This document shows positions 25,657-33,547 of a DNA stretch of 64,000 nucleotides, piece after piece; position 1 is the first letter of the stretch, and each line of letters begins with the position of its first letter. The stretch comes from Marinobacter sp. THAF197a. GTDB taxonomy: Bacteria; Pseudomonadota; Gammaproteobacteria; Pseudomonadales; Oleiphilaceae. Below the pieces are notes generated by a model. That model was given only the letters and a program-made list of their open reading frames with translations, was not told the DNA's origin and ran no database searches. A program made the translations under genes and the position numbers. Location of the stretch: positions 496,001-560,000 of the forward strand of contig NZ_CP045324.1 of NCBI RefSeq assembly GCF_009363275.1, in the 5' to 3' direction.

Positions 25657-26241
25657 TCACTTTGTATACGTTTTTATAACGTGGGTGATATTCCCTGTCA
25701 ATCTGTCGAGGTTGCCGGGAAAGTACTTACGGGCCTCCTCGGCACGGTTTTTGAACTCCTCGATGGAGAGTCCATGGTCAAACAGCGTGTGTATATCATC
25801 GATGTCCTGGTCTCCATAGCGCCCGAGTTTCGAAACAGCCAGGTCCACTTTTTGAACCAGGTAGACCCAGATCGGTGAGTCTTCCTCGTTCCGGTTAAGC
25901 CAAATGGCGTCTTCCTGGTAATCCTCATGCAACGGTGCGAGGGTCGGAGTGAAATTCGGATCGAATACGATAGATGAGGGGCCGGTTTCCGGATCATCAA
26001 AAAAGACTTCATCCAGCGCAAGGACCAGCTCATTTGGAGAAATCCTCTCCATAGCTTCGAGTTCAATATCCAGATCACTGCTACCACGCGCGTTAGTATG
26101 GAGGTGGAGAGCACACCCGCCGAAAATATACGCCTTACAGCTACCAGGCTTTGCTCCTCGATCTTCCAGGAAGTCAGCCAGGTTATCGAACATTTCGAAA
26201 ATGGCTTTCGCCATTGGTGTGTCCCTGTATATTTCGGTCAT
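25657..26241 (-). CDS. nucleotidyltransferase-fold protein (DUF6036-like)
   Basis: 194 residues. The segment YIFGGCALHLHTNARGSSDLDIEL carries the GG-x(n)-R-x-S-x-DxD pattern of minimal nucleotidyltransferases, with D-L-D as the metal-binding pair. Further down, VYLVQKVDLAVSKLGRYGDQDIDDI fits the DUF6036/AbiEii-like group in which a lysine and an aspartate pair follow the core. ATG 26241 is preceded by a GGGGG run. Proteins of this type occur as antitoxin/toxin or antiphage components and as resistance-type transferases; the substrate cannot be told. It is the first gene of the pair with the 125-residue protein, next to tRNA-Ile2. Confidence 0.65.
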   Translation of the reverse strand: MTEIYRDTPMAKAIFEMFDNLADFLEDRGAKPGSCKAYIFGGCALHLHTNARGSSDLDIELEAMERISPNELVLALDEVFFDDPETGPSSIVFDPNFTPTLAPLHEDYQEDAIWLNRNEEDSPIWVYLVQKVDLAVSKLGRYGDQDIDDIHTLFDHGLSIEEFKNRAEEARKYFPGNLDRLTGNITHVIKTYTK

Positions 26242-26381
26242 GGATACCCCCGTATATCAGCCCGGAAGCATAACAGAACCTCAGAGTCGTATCGTCCAGG
26301 TTAGCAGTAAAAAAGCGCCGTTGACGTTTGGTTGACACCTAGCGAGGAGAGGGGGGGGAAGTGATGTAAGTGCTTGAAATA

Positions 26382-26458
<77 letters not shown>

Positions 26459-26460
26459 TA

Positions 26461-26505
26461 AAAGGAAAGCGGGCGCCATTATACCCACGAGGGGTGGCGC
26501 CCGCT
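26461..26505 (-). terminator. rpoD terminator with an internal -10 box for tRNA-Ile2
   Basis: An 11-base stem AGCGGGCGCCA/TGGCGCCCGCT (26468-26478 with 26495-26505) is followed on the minus strand by TTTCCTTTT. The loop and stem edge contain TATAAT (plus-strand ATTATA, 26478-26483), which lies about 20 bases upstream of the mature tRNA 5' end. A good -35 is not visible. Confidence 0.75.
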
Positions 26506-26518
26506 ACTGTCTTGCGGA

Positions 26519-28366
26519 TTAACCGTTGCCCTGGTCGTCAATAAAGCCGCGCAGGTGATCGGAGCGGGAAGGGTGGCGCAGTTTGCGCAGGGCCTTGGCT
26601 TCGATCTGACGGATACGCTCCCGAGTTACGTCGAACTGTTTGCCGACTTCTTCCAGGGTGTGGTCGGTGTTCATTTCAATACCGAAACGCATGCGCAGTA
26701 CTTTCGATTCGCGAGCGGTCAGGCCGGCCAGCACCGAGCGGGTCGCCTCGCGCAGGCCTTCGGCAGTGGCGGAATCCACCGGCGACAGGGCCTGGATATC
26801 TTCGATGAAATCGCCCAGATGGCTGTCTTCATCGTCGCCAATCGGGGTTTCCATGGAGATCGGCTCTTTGGCGATCTTCAGTACCTTGCGGATCTTGTCT
26901 TCCGGCATGTCCATGCGCTCGCCCAGCTCTTCAGGCGTGGGCTCGCGGCCCATTTCCTGCAGCATCTGGCGGGAGATACGGTTGAGCTTATTGATGGTCT
27001 CAATCATATGCACCGGAATCCGGATGGTGCGGGCCTGGTCCGCGATGGAGCGGGTAATGGCCTGGCGAATCCACCAGGTGGCGTAGGTGGAGAACTTGTA
27101 GCCACGGCGGTATTCGAACTTATCCACGGCCTTCATCAGGCCGATGTTGCCTTCCTGAATCAGGTCCAGGAACTGCAGGCCACGGTTGGTATATTTCTTG
27201 GCGATGGAAATCACCAGTCGCAGGTTGGCCTCGACCATTTCTTTCTTGGCGCGGCGGGCCTTGGCTTCGCCGATGGACACCCGACGGTTGATTTCCTTGA
27301 TATCGACTACGTCCAGATCCACTTCGGTCTGTACGTTCTGGATGCGCTTCTGCAGGCGCACGATCTCGTCGATGCGCTCACCAATGGCGGCGGCGTATGG
27401 CTTCTTGGTGGCCGCGATTTCTTTCGCCCATTCCAGGTCGGTCTCGTTGCCCGGGAACCATTTGATGAAATCTTTGCGCGGCATTTTGCAGTCGCGTACA
27501 CAGATCTGCATGATGGCCCGTTCGTTCTCCCGCACCAGATCGTTGGTGGAGCGAACCACGTTTACCAGCTCGTCGAACGCCTTGTTGCCCAGCTTGAAGG
27601 GGGCAAATACCTGGCCCAATTCGTTCAGCGCTTCCTGGGTTTTCTTGTGGCTGCGGCCGTGCTTGGCCAGCGCCTTGTCGGCGGCATCCAGTTTTTCTTT
27701 CAGCAACTCAAAACGCAGGCGGGTTTCTTCCGGGTCCGGACCGTTATCGGTTTCTTCCTCGGTTGAAGTGTCGTCGTCATCATCGCTGCTGTCGTTATCG
27801 TCAGCAGAGGTGTCTTCACTGGTGTCTTCGCCCATGAACGGCTCGGCGTCGTCTGGGTCCAGGAAGCCGGTAACGATGTCGCTGATGCGGCCTTCGTTCT
27901 CGATGATGCGATCGTAAGCCTGAATCACGGTGCCGGCGGTGCCGGGGAAGTGGGCTACGGCGGCCATGACGTCGCGAATGCCTTCCTCAATGCGCTTGGC
28001 GATCACGATTTCGCCTTCACGGGTCAGCAGTTCAACGGTGCCCATTTCACGCATGTACATGCGTACCGGGTCGGTGGTGCGGCCGGCATCGGTTTCTACG
28101 GCGGCGAGAGCGGCGGCGGCTTCAGCAGCGGCGGCTTCGTCGGCGGTGGAGTCGCCTTCGGTCATTAACAGGGTATCGGCGTCGGGTGTTTCTTCGCACA
28201 CCTGGATACCCATGTCGTTGATCATCCGGATAATGTCTTCAACCTGATCCGGATCTGCGATATCTTCCGGTAGGTGGTCGTTTACCTCGGCGTAAGTCAG
28301 GTAACCTTGTTCCTTGCCTCGTGCGATGAGGTCTTTCAAACGTGATTTCTGCGAATTGCCTGACAT
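26519..28366 (-). CDS. rpoD: housekeeping sigma factor RpoD (sigma-70)
   Basis: 615 residues. Region 1.1 is at the N-terminus (SRLKDLIARGKEQGYLTYAEVNDHLP); an acidic low-complexity insert (about 190-220, DDNDSSDDDDD) follows. Region 2 contains NLRLVISIAKKYTNRGLQFLDLIQEG and YKFSTYATWWIRQAITR; region 4 has the HTH LEEVGKQFDVTRERIRQIEAKALRKLRHP. ATG 28366 gives the start MSGNSQ, like Pseudomonas RpoD, and has AGGG five bases upstream; the GTG at 28372 is less likely. It is last in the macromolecular-synthesis operon rpsU-dnaG-rpoD. Confidence 0.98.
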   Translation of the reverse strand: MSGNSQKSRLKDLIARGKEQGYLTYAEVNDHLPEDIADPDQVEDIIRMINDMGIQVCEETPDADTLLMTEGDSTADEAAAAEAAAALAAVETDAGRTTDPVRMYMREMGTVELLTREGEIVIAKRIEEGIRDVMAAVAHFPGTAGTVIQAYDRIIENEGRISDIVTGFLDPDDAEPFMGEDTSEDTSADDNDSSDDDDDTSTEEETDNGPDPEETRLRFELLKEKLDAADKALAKHGRSHKKTQEALNELGQVFAPFKLGNKAFDELVNVVRSTNDLVRENERAIMQICVRDCKMPRKDFIKWFPGNETDLEWAKEIAATKKPYAAAIGERIDEIVRLQKRIQNVQTEVDLDVVDIKEINRRVSIGEAKARRAKKEMVEANLRLVISIAKKYTNRGLQFLDLIQEGNIGLMKAVDKFEYRRGYKFSTYATWWIRQAITRSIADQARTIRIPVHMIETINKLNRISRQMLQEMGREPTPEELGERMDMPEDKIRKVLKIAKEPISMETPIGDDEDSHLGDFIEDIQALSPVDSATAEGLREATRSVLAGLTARESKVLRMRFGIEMNTDHTLEEVGKQFDVTRERIRQIEAKALRKLRHPSRSDHLRGFIDDQGNG

Positions 28367-28516
28367 AGACACCCTGTGAACTCGCTTTTAAAGAGGAAAA
28401 AAGTTAAACAGCCATTATAGCTGCCGCGTATCTGCTGTGCCACCGAATGGTTAGATGGTGATCAGTGGCGTCAGTTTCAAGTGGTCATGCCCCAGCAACG
28501 GGATTTAACGCAGGAT

Positions 28517-30253
28517 TCAATCTGCGTTGCCCTTGCTGAGCGTTCTCAGCTCTTCCCGCTGTTCCGGAGTGAGCGTGGCCAGATTCCGGAGCAGGGTTGC
28601 CAGTCTTTGCTGGCGCGCGGCCTCTTCGTTCGGGCTCAGCAGTTCTCTGGCGGCTGCCAGTATGCTTTCCCGGGCCGGTATATGCTCCAGTCCATCAAAC
28701 AGGTTGTAGAACCTGTCTCTGGCCTGTTTGTCCGTTGCCAGCCCCGCGACTAATGCTTTGCGGGTACTGATATTCTGTTCCATCAGCCAGCGGGCGAACC
28801 GCCCGGCCTGCTCCAGCTGGCGGTTGCTGTCAGCCAATGCTTTGACTTCCGCCGCCATTTCCGGTGCTTCCAGTAGTGCCAGGCAAAGCGTGCTGTCTTT
28901 GCTCAGCTTCACATCTATGCGTTCTTCTGTCGGCCGGCTCTGCCGCTCGCCGCGCCATCCGCGGGCCTTGAAGTCATTGCCTTTAGGCCGCTCCTGCCAG
29001 GGCTTCCGGCCGCCACACAGGCGCATCATTTCGTGCCACATGGCGTCCCGCAGTGTGCTGCGGGGCATCTTGTTCAGAAGCGGTTCTGCCCGGGCTCTCA
29101 GTTCGCCTCGGTGTTCCGGCAACTCCAGGTTCAAACCTTCGCTCTGCCGGTCGAACAGGTAACGTGACAGGGGCGTTGCCGCCTCAATCCGCTGTCTGAA
29201 GGCGTCTGCGCCTTCCTTCCGGATCAGTGTGTCCGGGTCTTCACCCTGTGGCAGCATCAGAAACTGCAGGTGCAGGCCGTCGGCCATCAGTTCCAGGGCG
29301 TTCTCCATGGCGCGGTCTGCAGCACGGAAACCGGCCTGGTCGCCATCAAAGCAGAACACAATGTGCCGGACTTGCCTTAGCAGGGCGGTCAGACTGTCCT
29401 GGTTGGTTGCGGTGCCCAGGGTTGCCACTGCATCGTGTATGCCGTTCTGGGCCAGCGCGATCACGTCCATATAGCCTTCAACCACCAGCAGTTTGTCCAG
29501 CTGGCGGATGGCTTGCCGGGCCTCATAAAGGCCGTAGATCTCCCGGCTTTTATGAAACACATCCGACTCCGGGGAGTTGATGTATTTGGCCTTGTCGTCT
29601 CCGAGGGTGCGGCCGCCAAAGGCCACCGTTTTGCCCCGGGTGTTCCGGATCGGAAACATCACCCGATTGCGGAACAGATCTCTTGTTCGGCCGTACTTGT
29701 CTGAAACTGTTTTGGTTTCCAGTAACGGCTCTTTCAGATCTTTCGGTGCGGCGTCAAAAAGCGCCGTTCCGGTGCCGGGCGCAAAGCCGATCTGGTACTG
29801 CTCGATGATGGCATCGTCCAGGCCGCGCTGTTTCAGGTAGTCCCGAGCGTAAGCGCCTTGCTGGCTGCCAAGGGCCGAGTGGTAGAAGCGGCTGGCGAAA
29901 TCCAGGGCGTCGGTCAGGGTTCTGGCCTGTTGCATTTCCTGTCGCGCAGCGCGGTCATAAGGCACTTCCAGCCCGGCCCGTTTCGCCAGTTCTTCTACGG
30001 CTTCGGTAAAGCCCAGACCGTCGAATTCGCGGATAAAGCTGATGGCATCGCCATGAGCGCCGCATCCGAAGCAGTGGTAAAAGCCTTTGTCTGGACGAAC
30101 GTTAAACGACGGTGTTTTTTCGTCGTGAAACGGACAACAGGCCTTGTAGTTGGCGCCAGCCTTTTTGAGGGTGATGCGGCTACCGATCAGCTCTGCCAGA
30201 TCAATCCGATCAAGCAGGTCTTCAACAAATCGTTGAGGGATCAGTCCGCTCAT
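28517..30253 (-). CDS. dnaG: DNA primase DnaG
   Basis: 578 residues. The N-terminal zinc-binding domain has C40, H43, C61 and C64 (CPFH...CFGC). The core polymerase domain contains RVMFPIRNTRGKTVAFGGR, and the TOPRIM fold carries VVEGYMDVIAL and FCFDGDQAG. The C-terminal helicase-binding region is about 150 residues (LCLALLEAPEMA to the end). DnaG makes RNA primers at the replication fork with DnaB. ATG 30253 has GGAG six bases upstream. A terminator separates it from rpsU, allowing different expression from the same operon. Confidence 0.97.
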   Translation of the reverse strand: MSGLIPQRFVEDLLDRIDLAELIGSRITLKKAGANYKACCPFHDEKTPSFNVRPDKGFYHCFGCGAHGDAISFIREFDGLGFTEAVEELAKRAGLEVPYDRAARQEMQQARTLTDALDFASRFYHSALGSQQGAYARDYLKQRGLDDAIIEQYQIGFAPGTGTALFDAAPKDLKEPLLETKTVSDKYGRTRDLFRNRVMFPIRNTRGKTVAFGGRTLGDDKAKYINSPESDVFHKSREIYGLYEARQAIRQLDKLLVVEGYMDVIALAQNGIHDAVATLGTATNQDSLTALLRQVRHIVFCFDGDQAGFRAADRAMENALELMADGLHLQFLMLPQGEDPDTLIRKEGADAFRQRIEAATPLSRYLFDRQSEGLNLELPEHRGELRARAEPLLNKMPRSTLRDAMWHEMMRLCGGRKPWQERPKGNDFKARGWRGERQSRPTEERIDVKLSKDSTLCLALLEAPEMAAEVKALADSNRQLEQAGRFARWLMEQNISTRKALVAGLATDKQARDRFYNLFDGLEHIPARESILAAARELLSPNEEAARQQRLATLLRNLATLTPEQREELRTLSKGNAD

Positions 30254-30306
30254 GGTGGCTCCACTTCAGTCGGGGTGCCTGATACAAACCGGTATTCACC
30301 ATAGCC

Positions 30307-30344
30307 AAAAATGCCGCCGAAGCCAGGCCTCGGCGGCATTTTCA
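30307..30344 (-). terminator. rpsU-dnaG intergenic terminator
   Basis: An 11-base stem (30310-30320 with 30330-30340; AATGCCGCCGA/TCGGCGGCATT) followed on the minus strand by TTTTTGG. It parallels the attenuating terminator between rpsU and dnaG of enteric and pseudomonad operons, which keeps primase levels well below S21. Confidence 0.88.
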
Positions 30345-30406
30345 GTTTGCCGGAGAAGGCGAAACGCCGTTCCGGCAATCAGTCTTGCTGTCGATGCGCG
30401 CTGAAC

Positions 30407-30622
30407 TCAGTACAGACGCTCGAACTTACGCTGCTCACGCTGAAGCTTCTTGAGATGACGCTTAACGGCGGCAGCTGCTTTACGCTTACGAACAGCGGTC
30501 GGCTTCTCGTAGTGCTCACGACGACGTACTTCAGACAGTACACCGGCCTTCTCGCAGGAACGCTTGAAGCGACGCAGTGCTACATCAAACGGCTCATTCT
30601 CTTTCACTTTAACAGCTGGCAT
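30407..30622 (-). CDS. rpsU: 30S ribosomal protein bS21
   Basis: 71 residues: MPAVKVKENEPFDVALRRFK, CEKAGVLSEVRRREHYEKPT and a very basic C-terminus, the full-length S21 pattern. It assists start-site recognition in the small subunit. AGGTGA lies eight bases before ATG 30622. It leads the rpsU-dnaG-rpoD operon and has a strong promoter upstream. Confidence 0.97.
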   Translation of the reverse strand: MPAVKVKENEPFDVALRRFKRSCEKAGVLSEVRRREHYEKPTAVRKRKAAAAVKRHLKKLQREQRKFERLY

Positions 30623-30739
30623 TCGAAAATCACCTACCTGATAGATTCGGTTTCAATTGGTTCCGCCGGCCTTGGCCACGCGGGCTCGATACCTGGTCAG
30701 ATTGGCTAAAACTCGACCAGTGCATAATTTAGGGCGGCA

Positions 30740-30768
30740 ATGATAGCCGTTGGATATGTTCAGGTCAA
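30740..30768 (-). promoter_or_regulatory. sigma-70 promoter of rpsU-dnaG-rpoD
   Basis: Minus-strand TTGACC (30768-30763), a 17-base spacer and TATCAT (30745-30740): five of six matches in each box. The start would be near 30733, giving a leader of about 110 bases. It lies in the divergent region shared with tsaD. Confidence 0.75.
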
Positions 30769-30856
30769 TGACTGTTCAACGAAACTGCCGGAGCCTTTCG
30801 GGTTTCTGCTAAAATGCCGCCAGTTCCACATTCCCATTTCGGACGCGGCCCAGACT

Positions 30857-31912
30857 ATGCTGATTCTTGGTATTGAAACCTCCTGTGACGAAACCGGCGT
30901 TGCCCTGTATGACACCGAGCAGGGCTTGCTGGCCCACGCGCTGTTCAGCCAGATTGCTATGCATGCGGATTATGGCGGGGTAGTGCCTGAGCTGGCGTCC
31001 CGCGACCATGTTCGCAAGCTCTTGCCGCTGTGTGATCAGGTATTGGCCAAGGCTGGCAGGGATCGTAACGATCTTGAAGGGATAGCCTATACCGCCGGCC
31101 CTGGCCTGGTCGGGGCGCTGATGGTGGGTGGGTCGGTGGCCCATGCCCTGGGGTTTGCCCTGGGTATTCCTGTGCTGGGGGTTCACCACATGGAGGGGCA
31201 CCTGCTGGCGCCGATGCTGGAAGACAATCCGCCGGCGTTCCCTTTTGTTGCTCTGCTGGTGTCCGGTGGTCATACCCAGCTGGTTCGGGTAGATGGTATC
31301 GGTCAGTACGAGATGCTGGGTGAATCGGTGGATGATGCCGCCGGCGAAGCCTTTGATAAAACCGCCAAGATGCTCGGGCTGGATTACCCGGGAGGCCCCC
31401 GGGTAGCAGCCTTGGCGGAAAAGGGCCGCGAGGGGATCTACCGCTTCCCCCGGCCAATGACGGATCGTCCCGGGCTGGATTTCAGCTTCAGCGGCTTGAA
31501 AACGTTTACCCTGAACACGGTGAACGATGCGAAAGATAACGGTGCCTTCGATGAGCAGGTAAAAGCAGACATCGCCCTGGCATTTGAGGCGGCGGTAGTG
31601 GATACCCTGACTATCAAGTGCCGGAGGGCGTTGGAGCAAACCGGTTGCAAGCGCCTGGTTATTGCCGGTGGAGTAAGCGCCAACAAGCGTCTGCGGGCAG
31701 GGCTGGAAAAGATGACCGCGAAACTCAATGGCTCGGTGTTTTACGCCCGCCCGGAGTTCTGTACTGACAATGGCGCGATGATTGCGTATGCCGGTGCCCA
31801 GCGGCTCAAGAGCGGTCAAAGGGACGGTGAGCGCATTGTGTCTGTGCCGCGCTGGCCGATGAATACCTTGCCGCCGGTTAACGAGCCGCGGGCGAACGGC
31901 CTGGTTGATTAA
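30857..31912 (+). CDS. tsaD: tRNA N6-threonylcarbamoyladenosine transferase TsaD
   Basis: 351 residues. It opens with MLILGIETSCDETGVALYD; the metal-binding histidines are in HHMEGHL, and ALLVSGGHTQLV and DDAAGEAFDK are the ASKHA nucleotide-binding motifs. LVIAGGVSANKRLR and FCTDNGAMIA are conserved. It transfers the threonylcarbamoyl group to A37 of ANN-reading tRNAs with TsaB/TsaE. The start at 30857 gives the family length; the longer frame from 30740 is upstream extension. It is divergent from rpsU, the usual arrangement. Confidence 0.97.
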   Translation: MLILGIETSCDETGVALYDTEQGLLAHALFSQIAMHADYGGVVPELASRDHVRKLLPLCDQVLAKAGRDRNDLEGIAYTAGPGLVGALMVGGSVAHALGFALGIPVLGVHHMEGHLLAPMLEDNPPAFPFVALLVSGGHTQLVRVDGIGQYEMLGESVDDAAGEAFDKTAKMLGLDYPGGPRVAALAEKGREGIYRFPRPMTDRPGLDFSFSGLKTFTLNTVNDAKDNGAFDEQVKADIALAFEAAVVDTLTIKCRRALEQTGCKRLVIAGGVSANKRLRAGLEKMTAKLNGSVFYARPEFCTDNGAMIAYAGAQRLKSGQRDGERIVSVPRWPMNTLPPVNEPRANGLVD

Positions 31913-31924
31913 CCCGGCCGGGCT

Positions 31925-32524
31925 TCAGAGCCCGGTTTCTCGACCCTGGGCGAGGCGGATCAGGTTGTTGCGGTGGCGCACAACGATCAGCAGGGTCAGC
32001 AGCCCGAACAGTGGCAGGGTTTCCGGCTCAATCAGCGCGCTGATAACCGGCCCACTGGTAACCGCCACCAGGGAGGCCAGCGCTGAAATGCGCCAGCGCC
32101 ACATGATCAGCAGCCAAAGCAGCGCCATAATACCGGTGGTCACCGGAGCCAACGCCAAACCGGCCCCGAGTGCTGTGGCCACGCCCTTGCCGCCTTTGAA
32201 ACGATAGAACAGGGGGATCATGTGGCCGGTGACCGCGCACAGTGCCACCATGGCCTGAACCAGTATCGACATACCCGCAATGTGTGATAGCCACACTGGC
32301 AGCCAGCCTTTGAATGCATCCAGTACCAGTGTAGCCACCGCAGGTTGCCAGCCACCGGCCCGGTATACGTTGGTGGCACCGGGGTTGCCGGAGCCCAGGG
32401 CTCTTGGGTCAGGCAGGTGCCAGAGCCTGCATACCGGGATGGCAAACAGCACGGAGCCGGCCAGGTAGGCGCCGAAGCAGAGTGCGACAATCAGAACTGG
32501 GTTACTGGTCAGGTTCATGGCCAT
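31925..32524 (-). CDS. plsY: glycerol-3-phosphate acyltransferase PlsY
   Basis: 199 residues, polytopic. Motifs GSGNPGATNVYR, KGWLPV and FKGGKGVATALG are the three conserved loops of PlsY, which makes lysophosphatidic acid from acyl-phosphate at the inner membrane. About five transmembrane helices are visible. The start MAMNLTSN (32524) or the second Met (32518) are both possible; neither has a good SD. Convergent with tsaD (12 bp apart) and divergent from folB. Confidence 0.93.
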   Translation of the reverse strand: MAMNLTSNPVLIVALCFGAYLAGSVLFAIPVCRLWHLPDPRALGSGNPGATNVYRAGGWQPAVATLVLDAFKGWLPVWLSHIAGMSILVQAMVALCAVTGHMIPLFYRFKGGKGVATALGAGLALAPVTTGIMALLWLLIMWRWRISALASLVAVTSGPVISALIEPETLPLFGLLTLLIVVRHRNNLIRLAQGRETGL

Positions 32525-32663
32525 ATCACGGGCGCGCAGACGGCGCCGGGTGTTCTGTGAGAAAATGCCCGCCCTGAAGCTCAGTACACAGGCAAACTCC
32601 CACACTATCGTTTGCCTGCATATTATTCAATCAGCCTTGAGTGGAACACACTGGGAGTCCGGT

Positions 32664-33035
32664 TTGGCAGAAGGTTTGGTAGACACAGTGCTCATCGAGG
32701 GCCTGGCAGTGGACACCGTGATCGGCGTTTACGATTGGGAGAGGGAAATCACCCAGCGGATACTGGTGGATCTGGAAATGGCCTGGGACAACCGTGCGCC
32801 CGGGGCCAGCGACAATGTCGCCGATGCACTGGATTACGCGGCCGTTAGTGAGCGGGTGAGTGAATGCCTGCAAACCCTGAAACCCCAGCTGCTGGAACGG
32901 GCAGCGGAGGAGATTGCTGCGCTGTTGCAGTCGGAATTTGGTGTTCGCTGGCTACGGCTGACCCTGAACAAGCCCGGGGCCGTGCCGGCTGCGCGCTCCG
33001 TGGGCGTCCGGATTGTGCGGGGAACGCGGGCATGA
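32664..33035 (+). CDS. folB: dihydroneopterin aldolase FolB
   Basis: About 123 residues. VLIEGLAVDTVIGVYDWERE is the conserved N-terminus with the active-site Tyr/Glu region; ALDYAAVSERV and LLERAAEEIAALL follow, and the end LTLNKPGAVPAARSVGVRI is typical. It cleaves dihydroneopterin in folate synthesis. TTG 32664 is preferred because GGGAG ends six bases upstream; upstream in-frame codons enter the plsY promoter area. The stop overlaps the folK start (ATGA). Confidence 0.93.
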   Translation: MAEGLVDTVLIEGLAVDTVIGVYDWEREITQRILVDLEMAWDNRAPGASDNVADALDYAAVSERVSECLQTLKPQLLERAAEEIAALLQSEFGVRWLRLTLNKPGAVPAARSVGVRIVRGTRA

Positions 33036-33547
33036 GCCGGGTTTACATCAGTGTTGGTACTAACATCGAGCGATACCGCCATGTCACTGTGGCACTGGAC
33101 GCGCTGGCAGGGTGGTTTGGAGATTTGACCATCTCGCCGGTTTACGAGAGTGAATCCGTCGGTTTTGAAGGTTCCGATTTCCTCAATCTGGTGGTGGGAA
33201 TCGACACCGGGCTTTCGGTGGGAGAGCTGTCCCGCCGGTTCAAGCAGTTGGAAGCCGACAACGGCCGAACCCGATCTGCGCCCAAATTCAGCCCTCGAAC
33301 CCTGGACCTGGATATATTGACCTATGATGATTCTGTCGGGGTGGTCGACGGTGTCGAGCTGCCGAGGGCGGAGATTCTCAAGAACGCTTTCGTGTTGCGG
33401 CCGCTGGCAGACATTGCCGGGGCGGAAATGCATCCGGCCTGCCGGCAAACTTACCAGCAGCTCTGGCAGGACTACCAGCGTGACCAGAAGCTCTGGCCGG
33501 TCGACTTCAGCTGGCAGGGGCGCCAGATTTCACGGGCGGTTGGCTGA
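33032..33547 (+). CDS. folK: HPPK-family pyrophosphokinase FolK (first copy)
   Basis: 171 residues. SRVYISVGTNIERYRHV opens the fold, SPVYESESVGF contacts pterin, and KFSPRTLDLDILTYDD is the HPPK signature with the DxD magnesium pair; the signature has Ser where Gly/Ala is normal. Coupled to folB by a 4-bp overlap. A second FolK is at 37005-37505. The 3' end overlaps pgi by 18 bp. One of the two copies may have a specialised pterin role (for example tetrahydromonapterin), which is speculative. Confidence 0.88.
   Translation: MSRVYISVGTNIERYRHVTVALDALAGWFGDLTISPVYESESVGFEGSDFLNLVVGIDTGLSVGELSRRFKQLEADNGRTRSAPKFSPRTLDLDILTYDDSVGVVDGVELPRAEILKNAFVLRPLADIAGAEMHPACRQTYQQLWQDYQRDQKLWPVDFSWQGRQISRAVG

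Noticed and set aside
26555..27766. A 403-codon open frame antisense to rpoD
   Set aside because: It is a shadow frame caused by high-GC codon bias in rpoD. It has no SD and no domain.
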